NCBI GenBank assembly: GCA_024734555.1
Contig: JANPWX010000126.1
Location: 794,888-858,887, forward strand
Length of the DNA: 64,000 nt
Origin: Trochalopteron elliotii
Taxonomy: Eukaryota > Chordata > Aves > Passeriformes > Leiothrichidae
Direction: 5' to 3'
Shown here: positions 14,640 through 28,400 of the stretch, piece by piece
Layout: every line of letters starts with the position of its first letter
Numbering within the stretch: the stretch's first letter is position 1
The notes under the pieces: model-generated
Database searches by the model: none
Told to the model about the DNA's origin: nothing
What the model saw: only the letters and a program-made list of their open reading frames with translations
Translations under genes and position numbers: made by a program

Positions 14640-16325
14640 TGATAGTGGAGATTAATGTGGCTGATGTCAGAGCTAGAGTAGAACTTGACTCTGCTGTGTT
14701 TGCCAGCCCCTGTGCTGTCCTGGCTGCTGGACAGGTGGCTTGTGTTTTGCTGGATAAGCAGATGTCCTGGAGAATTAGGGATTGCTGTCACAGGCCTGAT
14801 GGCAAGAGTCCAACCTGCTCTTTGACATGGAGGCTTTGCCTCTATTATCTCTCCATATGTGTATTTTCCTGCCCAGGGATTTCATGGAAGTGAGTGCTGG
14901 GCATTGGGATGAGTGAGTCTCCTCAAGGTCACTTTGCTCTGTGAGCAGGTACATTGCACTGCCACTCACAACTGGGCACCAGTCAAGCCTTCATGAAATG
15001 GTGGTGAAACACACAGGGATTACAGAGCTGGGAGTCTTCACCCAGCAGGACCTAGACATGTCAGTCAAACTGGAACTCAAAGGCATTTAAAAAGCACTTT
15101 TAAATACTCAGATTGTTTCCCTGTATTTAAATTCCATTACCATGGTTTTATGTCGGAACTCTCATGGCCACCAAGGAGGTTCACTGAGTTTGGGAGCTGT
15201 CTCTCCTGTGTGGGTTGTGATTTAACACATATAACCAGTTACAAAGCAAGCAAAATTTTGACCTGTAATAAGCTCTTCATTTCAACAAAAGAGCGTTTCA
15301 AGACTTCAGCATTCTCAGACAGATTTGGGAGGATACAATATAGATCTTAAAATGCATGGTTGATTTAGTTTAAGCTGTGATAGTAAAGATGGATAAAACC
15401 AGAAATAAGCTCTCACTTCCAAGGTCATTATTTCTCAGTTCTAGGTCATTTGATTTATTTGCCAGCATACTGCAGGCTCTGAGAGCTGAGTAGATGCTTA
15501 TCCATGGTAACAGTTTTACTTTACCCTACCCAGTGTTGCTACTGATTGGTAGAGTAAATTCTGGCTTTCAACCATGATGGAGGGGCACAAAGATGCCTAA
15601 TTGCAAAGCTGGAATCTCTTCTTTCTGTTGAAGCACAAGATTTGTCAAAGAACAGTGTAGATTTTTACCATGCTGGTTGGACCTGGCTCTTTATCACGTG
15701 GTTTTCCTTTGGGAAATTAGAAATCCATGATAGTACCAAAGGGCTTCATTTTAAGGCAGTGTGTAGGTCTCTTGAGCAGATGGGAGAAACTTGGATTGAA
15801 TTAAAACCATATTGTGCAAGGTGATCATTGTACTCCTCTCTGTGTTTTCTGAATTTTTACTTAGGAGGATGTTTAGGAGAAGAGGGAAAGGATTTACAAT
15901 ACCAAGCTGCCATCCTGGGAGTATAATCCCTGGGGCACTTCTTTTTTTAAGGGGGTTATACTCCAGAATTCAGCAAATAATTAAAATTACTCCTCAGAAT
16001 GCTGACCATCACACGGCTATTCCTGTCTCAGCTGTGCAAGGAATGTCTCCTGCCTTTCTGCCAGCACCTCTTCTTCCCTTTCACTGACCCTCCTGTCTGT
16101 CCCCTCCTTGGGTTCCACTTCAGTCCCACTTCACAGTGAGGCTTTCAGGGCTCTTAGCCAGCGTGTGTGAACCTTGTGCTCTGTGTGCAGCTGTGGTTAA
16201 TCCCAAAAGCATGTTCCAGGTTGCTGTTCTCATCAGGAGCGTGGGGAGAAGGCAGTGGTGGGAAGATGGGAGAGGGCTCAGCATTCCCACACACGACAGC
16301 AGCCCCGTGGCTTCCAGGCTCTGCA

Positions 16326-16355
16326 GGGAGGGAAGGAGGGTGGTGCCTTAGGGGG
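16326..16355 (+). other. Weaker G-quadruplex-like run
   Basis: Three G3 runs are followed, after about 10 nt, by G5. One loop exceeds the usual 7 nt, so stability is doubtful. Confidence 0.35.
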
Positions 16356-17580
16356 AGGTTTAGGAGAGCAGCAGCTAATTTAAATCACTTCATCTCTGCT
16401 TAGGGCTGTAGCTAAAGCTCCCAGAAGTTAGGAGTTCGTGTGACCAATCTTGAGAGACTCCCCTGCCAAGTTTTGTGATGAAAACCAGTGCGGATGATGT
16501 GAAGGCTTTTTACAGATGTCCCTTGTACAGCCACCACTGCTCTTGGGTTGATCATAAGGAATTAAAGAGCCTCTGCAGTGGCTGAGCAGGGGTGTGTGCC
16601 TTTCACAGCACCACGAGCTGCTTACATGGTTTATGTTCCATGGTATATCAGCAACAAAGCAGCCCTGTGTGAAACCTGATCCTCAGTGAAATGGGAATTT
16701 ACAAATGTGGTGTGTTCCTCTCAAAAATAAAATTGAGCTTTACCCATATTACTATTAAAGTATAAAGCTTTAATTATGCCCTAAATCCACTTCTTTAGCT
16801 GGGGGGCTCACATGATTAGCAGCAAGGAAGAAAAAACGGCATCTGGAGAGGCTGTGTGGTGCCATGTTTTCCCATATGTGAAATTTTATACAGTACAAAT
16901 TATTAAACACCAAACCTCCGGAGAAAGATTGTAATGAAAAATTTAGCACTCCCCCATCAGGCTGCAACTAATTTGCCTTCTGACTAGATCTGAAAGAACT
17001 AGGAGGGCTGTGCTGGTGGTAACCCTTGATGAGTAGCTGGCAAGAGGAAACAAGCAGTATTATAATATATAGTGCAACAGGAGCTGTGGTGTGATGCTTC
17101 TGTGGGCAGCTTCTCTGAGACACACGGAAGGTAAACATAAAGAAAAAAATAAATCACTGCTTTCAACAAAGGTCTGTGGGCTCATATCCTCTTTTTTCTA
17201 TTTTGCTTTTGGCCTCAAGCTCACGATTTTCATCTTGTAATGCTTCTTTGTAACAGAGAAGTGCAGGAGAGAGGAGACCTGGACCAGGTGCTCTCTGGCT
17301 CACGTGTTGGGGCGTCCTGTCATGTTCATTCACCTTCCTCTGCCCTTCTGCTTGCACCTGAAACACCCAACCCTGCACACTCAGGGGCTTCAGCTGTGAG
17401 AGTAGGAGGAGCTGCTCAGTGCTGTCAGAGACTGTTCCCCAGGAGATAGTGGTGGTGTTTATAGAAATAGGCAGCTAATGGTGGACTGTCTGTCTACCTG
17501 TTTTACATTTTTGTTTGCAGGAGAACATTATTTAACATTTTCTTTAAAATGATTAATGGATAATTTCCCTTTTTCTCCAA

Positions 17581-17638
17581 TTTCTCCCCCCCCTCCTCCA
17601 CCCTCTTTTTTTTTTTCCCCCCTCTCTTTTTATTTTAG
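17581..17638 (+). repeat. Long pyrimidine tract ending in TTTTAG
   Basis: Some 56 nt of C and T, interrupted by single A residues at 17600 and 17632, include C8 and T11 runs and end with an AG. It looks like a very strong 3' splice acceptor and PTB-binding tract. The sequence after it has early stops in the frames inspected, so it is annotated as a tract, not an exon. Confidence 0.75.
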
Positions 17639-20600
17639 GTTTGGCCCTGCAGAATTTTGAAACCATGTAACTTGACAGGTCAAGCCAAAAGGGTGCTGAA
17701 GGCAGCCTGATGTGACTGGGGGCACCCACTGTGTGCTTCTCTGTGATTAACCATTGTTACACTCTGTTAGGTGCTTATTACAATTAAATTCTTCCTTCCC
17801 AGAGCAGCCTGTGTCATCCTGATTGGCACGGGGGAGAGCTGACAATGTTGCAGCAAAAGGTTGTGATTCTGCACAAGCACCTGCTTTTTTCTGGCCAGTT
17901 TTTGCCACGTTTCTTGCTAACAAAAGAAAGGCCCCATGCGACCTCAGGGGCAGTTTATACTGTCTTGTTACAGCTGGAACATGATTTTAAAAACAGGGAA
18001 GTAACCTTGTCATGTGCAGTGTGTCCTCTGGCTCAGAAAGCCTCTGAATCCCTGATTTCCTTAAAGAATTTACCCCACCATCCCTGAGTTCATACTTACC
18101 CCTAAAAGCCAGGGATCTATTTTGCCTGGCTGCTTCAGGAGAGGGCTGTAGGCACAAAAATCCTTCTCCTCACTGAGTCAATCTAAAATCCAGATTTTGC
18201 AGTCTAAGTCCAAGAAAACTCAGCTCTGGCAGATTGCTCTTGGCCCCTGCCTGGCAGGGTGTTGATTAATAATTTGAACCTGCAAATCCTCTTTCAACTT
18301 CTGTGAAATCTAAATTGTCCATCTGAGGCTTGCCTCTTTCAAAACAATTCTACTGTGATTTTCACTGCCAGCATAATTCTTTGTAAAATAGATAACCCTG
18401 TCAGTGGCAAAGCTGTGCTGCACACCTGGAAGGCAGCACAGCTGCCTGGCTGCTGGCAGATGAATGTGGAGGGCTGAGAACAGAATGGAAAACTGAATTC
18501 AGTTCAGAAATACCCAGCTACATTCTGCTCCATTTGCACTGTACCATATATGTTTGTTTCAGAAGTTTTAATTTTTCTGTTAAGGCTGAAATTTTGGGGA
18601 TAGAACAGGACAGATTGAAGTCTCAATGCCTTTAGGAGTCATGTTGTGGTTAGAAAATCTCAGTTTTAGGGCTTGCCAGAAAATAATGGTGCACCCACTT
18701 ACTCAAGCAAGTCACTGTTTGAGGCTGCTGCTGCCACTGCATTCTCCCTGGGGCAGGAGGAAATGGTTTTGGGGCATGAAACAGATTTCTGTGGGATGAG
18801 TTACAAGCTTTTGCACAGGTGGCCTGGGAAGTGGGAGCCTGCTGGTCCTGCTGGGTGGATGATTTTTAGGTGGGACAACACCAAGCTTTGACAAATGTGT
18901 TGTAGTTTGTGAACTTAATGGTGTTACGAGATGCTTTCATGTTTTGTGCTTAGCTGTTCTGTTTCCATTTTGGCTCCTTTTTTATGGCTTCAGTAAAGTG
19001 ATATGATTTTACTCTTGCACCAGTGCAAATCCATAGTAGTTATTTTAATGCAAGAAAAAACAACACCTGGTTTTAGAAACCGTGAGAAAAGCAATTGCTC
19101 TGGTGTTTTTGAAAAAGGACCTTGTTTGCCCAGTAATTCAATATTGCTCTATCATCTCAATAATGAGAGTTCAGCTCATAATGGCAGCACATTACAAAAA
19201 GGGCCATACAATTTAAACATGTTGTAAATCCAACTAATAAGTATAAATTGATTTTTAAGGGGAAAAATGCATAAAACTAGTCTTTTACCATATGTTTCAA
19301 CTCTACCAGAAACCCTACTTGAATGGTATTTCAATGTGCTTTACCTATTGTGCTGCAAACTTTTTCAGGCTCTGTCAAGTTGTACTAAAGCTTTTAAAAT
19401 ACAGATGGTGGTAAAATCCCCAGTGGAAAACAGACTTCTATTTCAAACTTCAGTGCTTTTTTTTCTCTTCTAGTTCATGCAGATTTTGACAGATCAGAAG
19501 AAATATTCACAGCTTGATGCAGCTGGATTCTTCTTTGGCATGAGCAGAAACATCTGGCCCCAAAACAGCACATTTTACCAAAGGGCCGAAATACATGCAC
19601 ATGCATCTGTTGTGCTAATATATTTTCCTGTGAACTCAGATGTTAATTGCTTTGTTTTGCTGAGACAACAGTGTTGGTTCAGTGAATAAGATTGTTTCCT
19701 TTAGCCCTCTGTTAATGGTTTCCTTTAGCAAGTAATAGTGTTTTAAATAGGAAACTGCCAGGTACAGTGTGAGCAGCAGTAAGATGCAAAGTGTTTTGAG
19801 CAAGGATATTTACACTGCAGTGGTATCTAGACATGTATTGTTATAAAGAATTTGCATGTTGACTGAGAACTATTAGCACAAAAGTCCCATGTGAAAACAG
19901 TTTCACATCTCCAGAAGAATGTTCAATTTCTGCATCAGATTTTAGAGCCTTTGGTTATCCCTGTTTGCTACTTCTGTTGCTGTCTTTCTTCTCATCTGCA
20001 GGCAGCAACACAGGAACAATAAAATCTGGATAATTACCTGGTTATTTAGCTCTAACCATAGAGCCTTCATGAGTTTTGTTGTTTTGGGCTTTGTTCCTTC
20101 TCCCACACCTGCTCTTTCAGGAAGAGCTACAGTTCAGAGAAGTCTTTTTCCTGACTTCTGGTCTCTGGATTGAGCTTTCAGTTTTGTTCCCCCTGGTTCT
20201 GGGCCTGGTTTCTGCTTGTAAAGATCCCGTGGTGTGACAGACCTTGGTCATTTCCCAGATCCAAGTATCCAAGGTACTTGGAAGCCTCCTGCCTTGGGCA
20301 GCGCTCAGACACCAATCTTTGTGCCACAGTAAAACCTCACTGACCTGTGTATCAAGAGCAGTCCTGAATCTCACCAAATCTTCCCAGCAGCAAAGGCCGT
20401 GCTCCCTTATCCCTTTTTCACAAAACCTGCCTTATCTGGTGGCTTCATTTTTTCATGCTGTAACTCTATGTCTCTTTTTACTGAAATATTTCCTGTGGAG
20501 GTGTAGGGTTTCCATGTAGCATCCAAGAAAGCACCAATTCCTTTTTTTTGCTTTCTCAGCAAGCTCCACTCTATTAACATCATGCTTTCATTCTAAGAAA

Positions 20601-23121
20601 TATTTTCTTACATGTCACCCAGGGAGAATGATCTTTGTGGTTAAGATGCAAGATGGTTGCTGTTAAAAGCTGCAGTGCTTTTAGCCATCCTGTTTTCTCT
20701 GTAGTTGTAATCCCAGCCTTACTCCAGGTTCATTGCTTGATGTTCCCAAAGTCATCTGGTCTTTTCATCCCTTCCGAGAAAGGATGATAATACCACCCAC
20801 TGCACATCCTTGCTATTTAAATTTGATGGGTGTTTGCTGAGTATTTGGAGATGCTCTCAGGAAATATTAGTAGGATCATTAATAAATGCATCTTGCTATT
20901 ACAGCATCCTCTGAGGTGCTGTGTATATAATTCTAGACTTTCCCACTGAACAAGTAGAGAAAGCAGATGCTTATTACTGTTTGAAATACCTTTCTGCACC
21001 AAATGTGACAGGGAAGATGGGCATTTCCTGAAGCTAAGACCATCCTTATGGGAAGGACTGCAGCAGGCTCAATTAACTGGGCTGTTACTTTAATTTCATT
21101 TTAGAAGCTTCTTGTTCCACTTCAAGTTAAACTGATTGATAACTTATTTAACCTGAACAAAATGAAGATTTGGCTTAAAACTTGACAAGCATTTACAATG
21201 CTTTAAATCAACTTCAAATCAGGCTTTTAGTTGAACTAGTGGACTTGTTTATTTTGTGCTTTGACAAGCCTTTGTGCCCTCTGTGAAACAGTGCAGGTGC
21301 AATGGCTCACATTTCTCTGGGCCTGCCTTAGGCAGGTTTCCCCTCCTCTGGACCCAGCTCATCCCTGGGCACAGCCTGACCCCTTTCTGGAAGGCACCAA
21401 TTACATTTTTCTCTCCAGAATCAGTGAGGAGAGGCTGTCTAAACTCACAGGGAGCAATTCAGGCCAGCTGGATAACCCTCAGTGTCTGCCTGGTGTTCAT
21501 CTCTGCAGTTTGCCCTTTCAGCTGTATCAAAGCTACAGAGTGCCAGCCAGTCCTTTTGTGACTGAGAAATGTTAAAAGCCACTGTTTTAGGGAATGTGTA
21601 GCTAGTGCCAAGCCACTCCTGTGCTGCACATCACAAGAGTACAGACAGGGCCAACAACAAGAATTTTTCTCTACCATAAACTACTGCAATCTGTGGGAAG
21701 ATGGATCCCAATCCATCTGCCCTGAGCTTTTGGTGCTGCCTTCAGTTCTTTGCATGTTTGGGTAGTGCCCAGTGTCCCTTGATGGTAGAGCAAGTATCAG
21801 CCAGCTATTTCAAGGAGCTCTGGGCTCAGCCTGACAGCAGTGCTGCCTTCTAAAGAGCTCTGCTTCCCCTTCCTCAGCTGTGAACATTATTCTCAAAGTT
21901 CAGTGATCATTAGCTGAAATAATTGTCACCCCTTTTTAGTCACTAGGGACTGAAAATTACCAAAGGGTTTCACCTTAGTTGTTTAGCCTCTAATTATGCC
22001 TGGATTTTTGTTTTCTTCAGGATGTCGATCAGCAAACAGGATGTCCCCTGGGCATTTAGAGGAAATTGCTTCTGTGTTTCCTTGAGGAGCTGGCTGTGCT
22101 TGCTCTGGTAGTTTCAACACTTCTCTCAAATCAGAAAACTTGCCCTGGTGATGTAGGAGCTCATGGCCTTACTGAAAGTTTCCTTGACTGATCACAATGG
22201 ATGATCACAACCAGACATGCAGTGATGTTTCAGGTTGCCTCTGCTTCATGTCCAGACCTGCAGAGGTGTGAGGTTTGCTCTGATTTCTGCCAGAGCTGGC
22301 TTGGTTCATCTGCTAGTGCAGGGAGCCTGGAGAAAATGGCTCTGGCTCTTGTTGAACTGAAGCAGCTGTGGTTAGCTCTCCATTGCCTCTGGGAGACACA
22401 GGACAGCTGGTTGGGGAACAACCTTTGCAAGGGAAAGGACAGATCCCAAAAGTCTAGGCAGAGTTCAAGGAGGGGCTTTGTAGAGTTTGAATTAGTAATA
22501 GCAGCAAATTGTAGGTCTGGCTTGAACAAGGTAGGAGCTGGAATAAAGCTACTCATGGTGGTGTGCATGGGAATTGTCTCTGCTTTGCTAAATTCCCACT
22601 GTGCCAGCCAGCCATCAGTTCCTTCCACATTGGAGTGGTGGTTCTCTTCTTGCCTTTAAGGCCAGCAGTTCCCCCAGCTGCTGTGAGGCTGGAGCCTCCC
22701 TCCTGGGTTTATGGGATCGTCCCCATGAAAGGGACGTGACTGTGGGCTGGCCTGTGGGACAGCTGGAAACACCCAGTGTCAGCCCTGATCCTGGGCGTGT
22801 GGGGGACTGTCTCCTGGGATTTGAACTGTGCCACTGTAGCTTAACCTCACCCCTGTGCTGGGCAAGAAAACCCTTTTGGGCTTCATTTCTGCTCCATGGG
22901 AATTGCCTGCTGCAATGGCCCAAGGCTGGGCTGTGACTGTCCTGCTGGGGGTGGGGACCTGCAGGGCTAGGGCTGTGCACATCACTGTGATCTTTGACAG
23001 CAGTTTCTGCAAAATTCATTACTCTCTAGGCAGCCTTTGCATTTATTTATTTACTTTGTTTCTTTTCCTTTTTTTCACTTTGGTTTATTAGTTGCATGTG
23101 TGGCTTTATCTGGATAAAAAT

Positions 23122-23140
23122 GCATGCAATTTATGCATGC
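23122..23140. other. GCATGCA/TGCATGC inverted repeat
   Basis: Seven-bp arms are separated by ATTTA. The motif contains RY-type CATGCA words and partial octamer matches. Confidence 0.7.
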
Positions 23141-25456
23141 CTACAGTAGCATATGTTTTATATATTGGGTTTATAGGGATGGTACTGATTCCTGAATTAA
23201 TTTGAACAGCAAATTGTTGTTGTATCTGCACACAGTATGTCTTTTCTTTTTTTAACATGTATTATATGACACACATCTGGTGGTGTTTTAACTGTGTTAT
23301 TGTGGTGCCTCAGAGTCCTAGCAATGAATTTGAAACTCAACTGTACTAAGCACAGCTTTTTCACATGGGACACTTGGAGGGGTTGAGTGAATTGTTGAGC
23401 AAGAATGTGGGTGTTTTTGTCTCTGCCTTGAATCATGGACAAGAACCCAAAGGGGTTTGCAGGCTGCCTTCACTGTGGGGCAGCATCAGGGGGCAGCTTT
23501 TGTGCCCATCTCTAGGTAAGGAGAGACCTGCAGTGCCTCACACCTGGAGAGTTTCTGGCAGTTTTGCTTTTTTAAATGATGGTTCAATTGGTCTCTGTGA
23601 TCCCCATAAGAAGGACTTGCAGCAGTTCAGGGCAACTCCCCAAGTTTGTCCCATGGGTGAGGCTGTACCCACCATGTGCTGTCTACTCAGTAGAGCTGTG
23701 CCTTGCTGGTGCACTTGGGGAGCCTGAAGACCTCCCAAAATCATTCCTGTCAATGCTGTATCCAAGAGAAAGTGGCCTCTCTTCCCTTGCTGAGGGGTTG
23801 GATTAGTTCCCTTCAGGTGTAGCATTATGCAGGAAGACCATAAGGACTCACTAGTCCAGTGTCACCTCCCAGCTTTTCCCAACTCTGCTTGGCAGCACAG
23901 CCTCTCTTCTGCAGAAGCTGCAGGCAGCTGCTCTCATTCCTCATATCCATAGTGCAGCCCTGCTTTGGGATGTGTTTTTTCTCCTGAGGTGTGTTTTTCA
24001 CAGAATTTGAGCTGCTGCCTAAAGCTGCCTTCCCCTCCTCTTCCTTATTTATTCTAAAAAGGTATCATTGGCATCTATGAATTTTATCTGCAGTGGTTTT
24101 GATAATGTTTTTTCTCAGATATTGATGGGACTATTGAATAGCTGCAAACCTTGTTTAAATCCTTTTACCTTCTGTAGCAAACGTTAATGTTTATTTATTG
24201 ACACTACTTTCTGAGAACTCAGCTGATATGCTCTCCACTTAAAATATGCTTTATTGAAATTTATATAGCACTAACTTTTATCAGAATGTCTTGCAGCATG
24301 AGTGCATCTAGAATCCTAATGTATCACATTTATCCAGTTTCCCTTTCATCCAGACTTACTGAAGAAATGAAACCAAGCTTATTCAAGAAGACTAATTTTC
24401 CAGAAAACCTTGTTGAAATAATTTAATTGAGTCAATTTACTCCAGTTCTGCTTTTCTTCTGCTGCTCAAGCCTGGTATCACAGCACTGTGCCTATAGCAG
24501 CCCAGCCAGGCCTGGTTGCTCTTTTGAAATATGTCTCCAATACTTGACTTTTGTCTGTTTTCTCAGTGGATATTCCAAGATCAGCTGAAACATCTGTGTG
24601 ACATGATCTCCCATTCTATAGCTCATGCAACTGGTCTGGACTTTGTTCTTGGCAAATGTTGTCTAATGTCTTCCTTTAGCTATCAGAAGGCTGGGGAATG
24701 TTTGTTTTCTTCCCAAGGTTGAGGCTGAACTGCACGGAATGCTTTGGCTGTCTGATGTAACTAGTAATAAGTTTATGTTGCTTTTCGGGATCTTCTTTTA
24801 CTAAAGTCACTTTCAAAGGTTATCATCACCTTTCATATTGAAATCAAATCCCTCAGTTTTGTGGAGTAGCATTACCAGAGGAGAACTACTGTAATATACA
24901 GAGATATTTTTCTTGGTGGAATTTCCTAGTATATTTTGAAACACCTCCAGCAGCTTTGGACAATTTAATATGTATATTAAATCTACTTTTGCTTTGAACA
25001 TCACAGCTGTTGATATTAGCCTTTAATAGATGGTATCTGTATGCATAGATGGCAGCAATGTTAAAGCTGTCAATTCTGATTGCCTCCTACATGGTGTTTA
25101 AAAGCATCGTGTAAGCTCAGCCTAATTTACTCCGTTGGCTCCAGCTGAACACAGCTCTCTCCTTGCTAAGTGGATGCTTAGTCAATCATCCCTCTGTCCT
25201 GCTTGGAGCTACTTCCCTTACAGTGATTCTTTTGCTACGGTCCACTGCACCAGATTGGTAACACTTGATGCATCTGCTGTAAGAGTTCTGAGCTCATCTT
25301 CAGTGCATGCATTTCTTTCCCATTACCAAAAAAAACCTGTGCCAAATCAATTTTCTATTTGATGCATATTGGATGGCATTTTATAACCGAGAGTCACAGG
25401 TCCAAATCATCTTTATGTGAAACTTGAAGCTACAAATCTTATTTTCAAGAGACACG

Positions 25457-25496
25457 GAGGCTTTCAGCTCTAAGAAGCTCAGAGGCTTTCAGTTCT
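25457..25496. repeat. Two-copy direct repeat, period 25
   Basis: GAGGCTTTCAGCTCT at 25457 recurs as GAGGCTTTCAGTTCT at 25482 with 14 of 15 identities. A small local duplication. Confidence 0.75.
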
Positions 25497-28400
25497 CTCA
25501 TGGGCCATTTATTGGATGCTACTCCTTGAGGCCTGTCCCCTAGTTGTGATCTTCACCACGTGGCTCCAGGGGAACTTCTGTGCTGCCTAGAGCTCCTCCT
25601 CCTCCTGCACTGATTTGGTGATTACAGGGCTGTTTCTCTCACATAATCTCACTCCTCTCTCTGGCTTTCCCCTTCTTAACTGTGCAATTCCAGAGGTACT
25701 GCCACCACTGCTGATGGGCCTGGCTTTGGCCAGCAGTGGGTTCCCTCTTGGAGAGCCAGCTGGCATTGTCTCCACTGGACATGGGGGAACCTTCTGGCAG
25801 CTTCTCACAGAAGACACCCTGCCACCAAGGCTTTGCCACACAGACCCAATACATGCCCCTCTGTTGCCTTGCCTGCCTCTCCCGCCAGCCCCAGGGGCTC
25901 CTAGGTGCCATCTGCACCTGTGTGGCCTGTTGTGGAAGGCAGGTTTTAGTTCAATAGGCTGGGAATGCTGTTTCCCCCTGGGCAGTCCCAGCCCCGCTCT
26001 GGCACACGCTGCCTGCCTGTAACCCAGGCGGGTCTGCGCTGACACAGTTTATCACTGACGTATGTCAAACCCAGATTTTCCCAGCTGGCTGCTGCCATCT
26101 GCCAAGTGCGGCTGGGGGCACGCAGAGTGCAGTTTGCTATGCAGGCCTGATGGCAGCTGTAAAATCGAGCAGTTTTGCCTGCTTAAGCACCAGCTTTTTT
26201 TCCAAAATAAGCATTAGCTCTCGCATGGCAGCGAGGCTCCTGCTCCTGCGAGCACGGGCTGCGCTGGGGAAGCGGTGCCGGCCCTGCCCACAGCCCACCT
26301 GCCAGCCCAGAAACTGTGAAAAATCATTGCAGCAGCTCCAGAGCTGCAGAAAAGCCAACCCCGCTGCTCCATACGGCCTCTGCGTGCTGGGCACTGGGGA
26401 GAAAGGCTTCTCCAGGCCCCCGGGGCACTGGGCTGCTCTTTAGATGGCACCTCTGCAAGAGCCATGAGGTCAAACAGAGTTCCTCCCGAGTTAAAAGTGG
26501 CACCAGATCTGCACAGGTGTCTCCCAGAGAGCTGAAGCTGAGCTCATGGCAGGACATTGCCCTGGCTGATCACAGCACCAGACAGGAGTTCTTCCAGAAA
26601 CTGCAAAGGCAGCTGCTCATACTAAAGGAGCTTGGGTTTCATTTGCTCTTAGAAATGGAAGGTGACCCTCATATCTGGTTGCAAGCATTAAGATGTACAG
26701 TTAGGTTGTTAGTGGGTAGTTAATATTGCTCAAGTAGCTGAGAAACTATCAGTGGCTTTTGAATATTTTGGTTTTTCACTGATAATACTTTTTATTACAG
26801 GAAGTTGTTGTCTTGCTTTTGCAGCTGACTCAGTCTAAGCACAGAGATCCTTTGCTAGTGTCAATTCAAGTTCTCTGCATCCCAGAGAGAGGTAGAAATG
26901 AGCCACTGTGTTATGGACTGCTTGACTGCAACACAGAATATTGATGTAAATTAGCCAAAAGAAACTGGTAAACCAAGATTAGGGAAACCAGTAGTCTGCA
27001 TGGCAGGTAAATGTGCAAACACCAATTTTCAAAACATTGTGGAACTGAGTGACTGCTAAAAAAAAGAGGACAATTTTCCTTCAGTATCATAACACTGCTG
27101 CTGTTTGCTTCTTCATCACAGTAAGTAAAAACGGACATGTCATATTTAAAATGAGTTATGGCCCAGATAGCCCATCACAGTATCCACAGCAGCACCACCC
27201 AATTAGAAAAACTACTCTAATCCAACCTGATGCTACTGTCATTTCTTAAAATGAGCCCTACTTCAATCATAAAATACTCAGACCATAACATTGCTTTCTA
27301 CGCCATATGTCCTTATTTAGACGGGAGAAAAAATGATTGCACCCTTAATTCAAAGGAAACGTTTCCCTCTGAGCCAGAACTCAATAAAATGTATCAAAAA
27401 AAAATTGTGGAAAAGGGCAAGCAAAGAAAATCAAATTGTAGCGTGTGAAACGATTTAAGGAGGGACCTGGGGAATACATAATCTCCAAACTGCCAAGTTA
27501 GAGCAAGTATAAAATATACAAACAAGCCTGATATTTTTCCCAGTTGATCTCATTATGAGGTATGCTTGGGATAGATAAATTTTGTTAGAATGCATTAAGG
27601 CTGGATTTTCAAGGAAACAAATCAGAAGTAATGTGTTTAGCTGATTCCACCTTGTTTTGATACGAGGGTCTTTTCAGGTTTAAAGAAGTACATTTTTAAA
27701 TCCAAATGGTTTGTTTTGTTTCAAACATTAAAACCAGAGGCAACAGGGTGACTTTCTTCCCCCCCCTTCTGGAAAACAGATGTTTATAATTTCAGCGTGG
27801 TCTTTAATCATTGGGGTAGAGCTCTGTGCACTGTTTCACTGCCACTTATTGTTGCCTGCCTAAAATACACTGAGCTAGCCTTGAGTGCAATCCCTTAACA
27901 GACTGTTTCATCCACAAATAGTACTTTTTCCAAGTCTCCAATATATTTTAATTAAATTGTCCATTTGTATTTATTTAGGCAGTTTACTGTCTCCTGCTGC
28001 AGAAAGCTGCTACTGCTGATAGTCTACCAGAGATACATGAGCTTATCTGGGACTTGATAATAAAATGCAAACATATGTTAGCAAAAAAGTCTCCCAAAAT
28101 ATTGGTTGTGCATCCTTTTCATCCTTTATTGGGAAGGGGACAAACCATACAATTGTTTTTGATACATTTTTGGAACAGTTGGCATTATCAATTCTTGTAG
28201 CCATAGGAAGTCATGATCTTTGTTAGAATGAAATGTTACCTGCAGGAAATTTTTCTTCAACCCTGTAGAAAGAGTTGAAAAAGGATCCTTTGGCAGAGCT
28301 GGTGATAAAGTCATTACCTGCTGATGAGATGTAAAGTGGTGTTCAGCAGCATTAGTTTAGATAGATGGGCATGATAAGGTTGATTCATCCCTGTCTCTGG

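Noticed and set aside
17690..17710. GGGTGCTGAAGG as an RE1/NRSF half site
   Set aside because: The partner half site is absent at either spacing, so only about half of the motif is present.
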